From NCBI GenBank assembly GCA_934097015.1, contig CAKONF010000042.1:1-6172 (forward strand): a stretch of 6,172 nt of DNA. The letters are read 5' to 3'. Position 1 is the stretch's first letter. The number at the start of each line of letters is the position of its first letter. This stretch comes from an uncultured Bacilli bacterium (GTDB lineage: Bacteria > Bacillota_I > Bacilli_A > RF39 > UBA660). The position numbers and the translations under genes are program-made. Shown here one piece after another: positions 5,288 to 6,172 of this stretch. Under the pieces are notes generated by a model. The model worked only from the letters and a program-made list of their open reading frames with translations. It made no database searches and was not told where the DNA came from.

Positions 5288-6172
5288 TTATTGTAAATTA
5301 ATATATCCTCTATATTGTAATGAAGTTAATATTTTATTTAAACAATCAGTAGCATTACCAGTACAAGAAGCGCTTACTTCACCAGCAATAGCACTTTTTA
5401 CAGCAGCATTTATTGGTTGTTTATTTGTATTTCTTAAAACATCATCTATTTTATCTTCAATAGTAGTTAATTTTGTATTTGTATCATTAATTTTTTTTGC
5501 TATAATTTCAACTTTTTGGAATAATGTTTTACCATTACTACTTGTACCAATAGAATTATTAAAGTCAGTTGCTAAATTATTTAATACTGTATTAGTATTA
5601 CCAGTAGTTGTATTAATAGTATTTAAAGTCTGATTCATATTATATAATTTACCAAAAATAGTATCATTATCAGTACTTGTACTAACACCAGTTAAATTTG
5701 CTATAGCTATAACTACATTATCTCCAACTTTTTCACTTGCTTTAGATAAATTATACTCCACTTTACCTAAATCAATAGTTATTTTATTTGATAAAGTATT
5801 TATATTATCATCAACAGTATTAAATCTTGATGTTAAACTTGTAGCACTTGTACCCATAATTTCATCTAAGATTTCTTTTTTTGCTGTATCAACAGTAGTA
5901 TCAGTATTAGTTTTGATTGTACTAATTGCATTATTTATTTTACTATCAGTATTATTATTAATACTTTCTACAGCTTTATCTGTAATATATTTATTATATT
6001 TATTAATCTTTTCCTTTGCAGCAGTAATAGAATTATTTAATAATGTTTCTGCAGCAGTAGTTCTACTATTTACATCATTTATAATTTTATTTGTTTTTGT
6101 ATTTGTATTATTAACAACTTCTTCTTTTGCATCACTTATATTTTTATTAATTACATTTGATTTTCCATTAAC
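5288..6172 (-). CDS. Partial Thr/Asn/Ser-rich, probably coiled-coil protein
   Basis: The open frame runs without a stop from the right edge to TAA 5290-5288, giving at least 294 residues; the true start lies outside the window. An internal ATG at 5857 exists, but the frame upstream of it has the same composition and no break, so it is not the likely start. I do not recognise the family. The visible part is rich in Thr, Asn, Ser, Ile and Lys. The first 105 residues lack Pro, Trp and Cys and look helical, with an 11-residue spacing of hydrophobic residues. Later comes a GEVSASCTGNATDCLNKIL segment near the C-terminus with two Cys (270 and 277 of the visible part), then an end reading LQYRGYINLQ. 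No membrane anchor is visible. Candidates are a cell-surface or spore-surface fibre, a phage tail-fibre-like protein or an extended scaffold; none is proven. It ends at a good terminator, independent of tgt. Confidence 0.75.
   Translation of the reverse strand, partial: VNGKSNVINKNISDAKEEVVNNTNTKTNKIINDVNSRTTAAETLLNNSITAAKEKINKYNKYITDKAVESINNNTDSKINNAISTIKTNTDTTVDTAKKEILDEIMGTSATSLTSRFNTVDDNINTLSNKITIDLGKVEYNLSKASEKVGDNVVIAIANLTGVSTSTDNDTIFGKLYNMNQTLNTINTTTGNTNTVLNNLATDFNNSIGTSSNGKTLFQKVEIIAKKINDTNTKLTTIEDKIDDVLRNTNKQPINAAVKSAIAGEVSASCTGNATDCLNKILTSLQYRGYINLQ

Noticed and set aside
5105..5296. Plus-strand open frame of 63 codons over the tgt start and the intergenic region
   Set aside because: It is antisense to the tgt N-terminus and crosses the tgt promoter and the upstream terminator; no supporting start signals.
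5288..5857. Complete 189-residue protein starting at ATG 5857
   Set aside because: The frame is open to the window edge with the same composition, so this is the C-terminal part of a longer protein.
5880..6172. Possible DNA tandem repeat or CRISPR-like array from recurring GTA/ATT words
   Set aside because: The recurrence reflects low-complexity Thr/Asn/Ser codons; no fixed-length repeat with unique spacers is present.

Overview
This window is a very AT-rich chromosomal segment from a Gram-positive-type bacterium, most likely a spore-forming member of the Bacillota (low-GC Firmicutes, Clostridia or Bacilli-like gut lineages). The evidence is a complete three-gene GerA-family spore germination receptor operon, a lipobox-type lipoprotein signal, strong A/T third-position bias, and Trp encoded only by TGG (standard bacterial code). 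Every visible stop codon is TAA or TAG; TGA is not used. The exact genus cannot be fixed from the sequence.

Layout. Positions 1-271 are a divergent intergenic region. A good vegetative-type promoter points left (79-107, minus strand) and drives a transcript off the left edge; weaker candidate promoters point right toward the germination operon. Positions 272-3768 (plus strand) hold the operon in the order A-C-B (as in gerK-type operons): a GerAA-type membrane protein, a GerAC-type lipoprotein and a GerAB-type 10-helix transporter-like protein. The first two genes are preceded by an almost identical 26-nt translation-initiation block with the unusual ribosome binding site GGTGG. A terminator-like hairpin lies at the first intergenic junction. 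The third gene has a canonical AGGAGG site and overlaps the end of the second by 14 bp.

At 3757-3793 an AT-only-looped perfect 14-bp inverted repeat separates the operon from two convergent minus-strand genes: a small single-pass membrane protein of 104 residues (3782-4096), which overlaps the end of tgt, and tgt itself (4074-5198), encoding tRNA-guanine transglycosylase. tgt has its own extended -10 promoter (5222-5250), which abuts the intrinsic terminator (5252-5274) of the next minus-strand gene. That gene (5288 to beyond 6172) encodes a Thr/Asn/Ser-rich, probably coiled-coil protein whose start lies outside the window.

How the genes work together: the Ger proteins together should form an inner-membrane germinant receptor of the dormant spore. 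tgt inserts queuosine precursors into tRNA and is unrelated to germination. The small membrane protein is probably translationally coupled to tgt but need not share its function. I see no phage, IS, CRISPR, tRNA or rRNA in the window. The most unusual items are the duplicated initiation block and internal hairpin in the ger operon, the GC-rich divergent transcript at the left edge, and the 11-residue periodicity of the right-edge protein.
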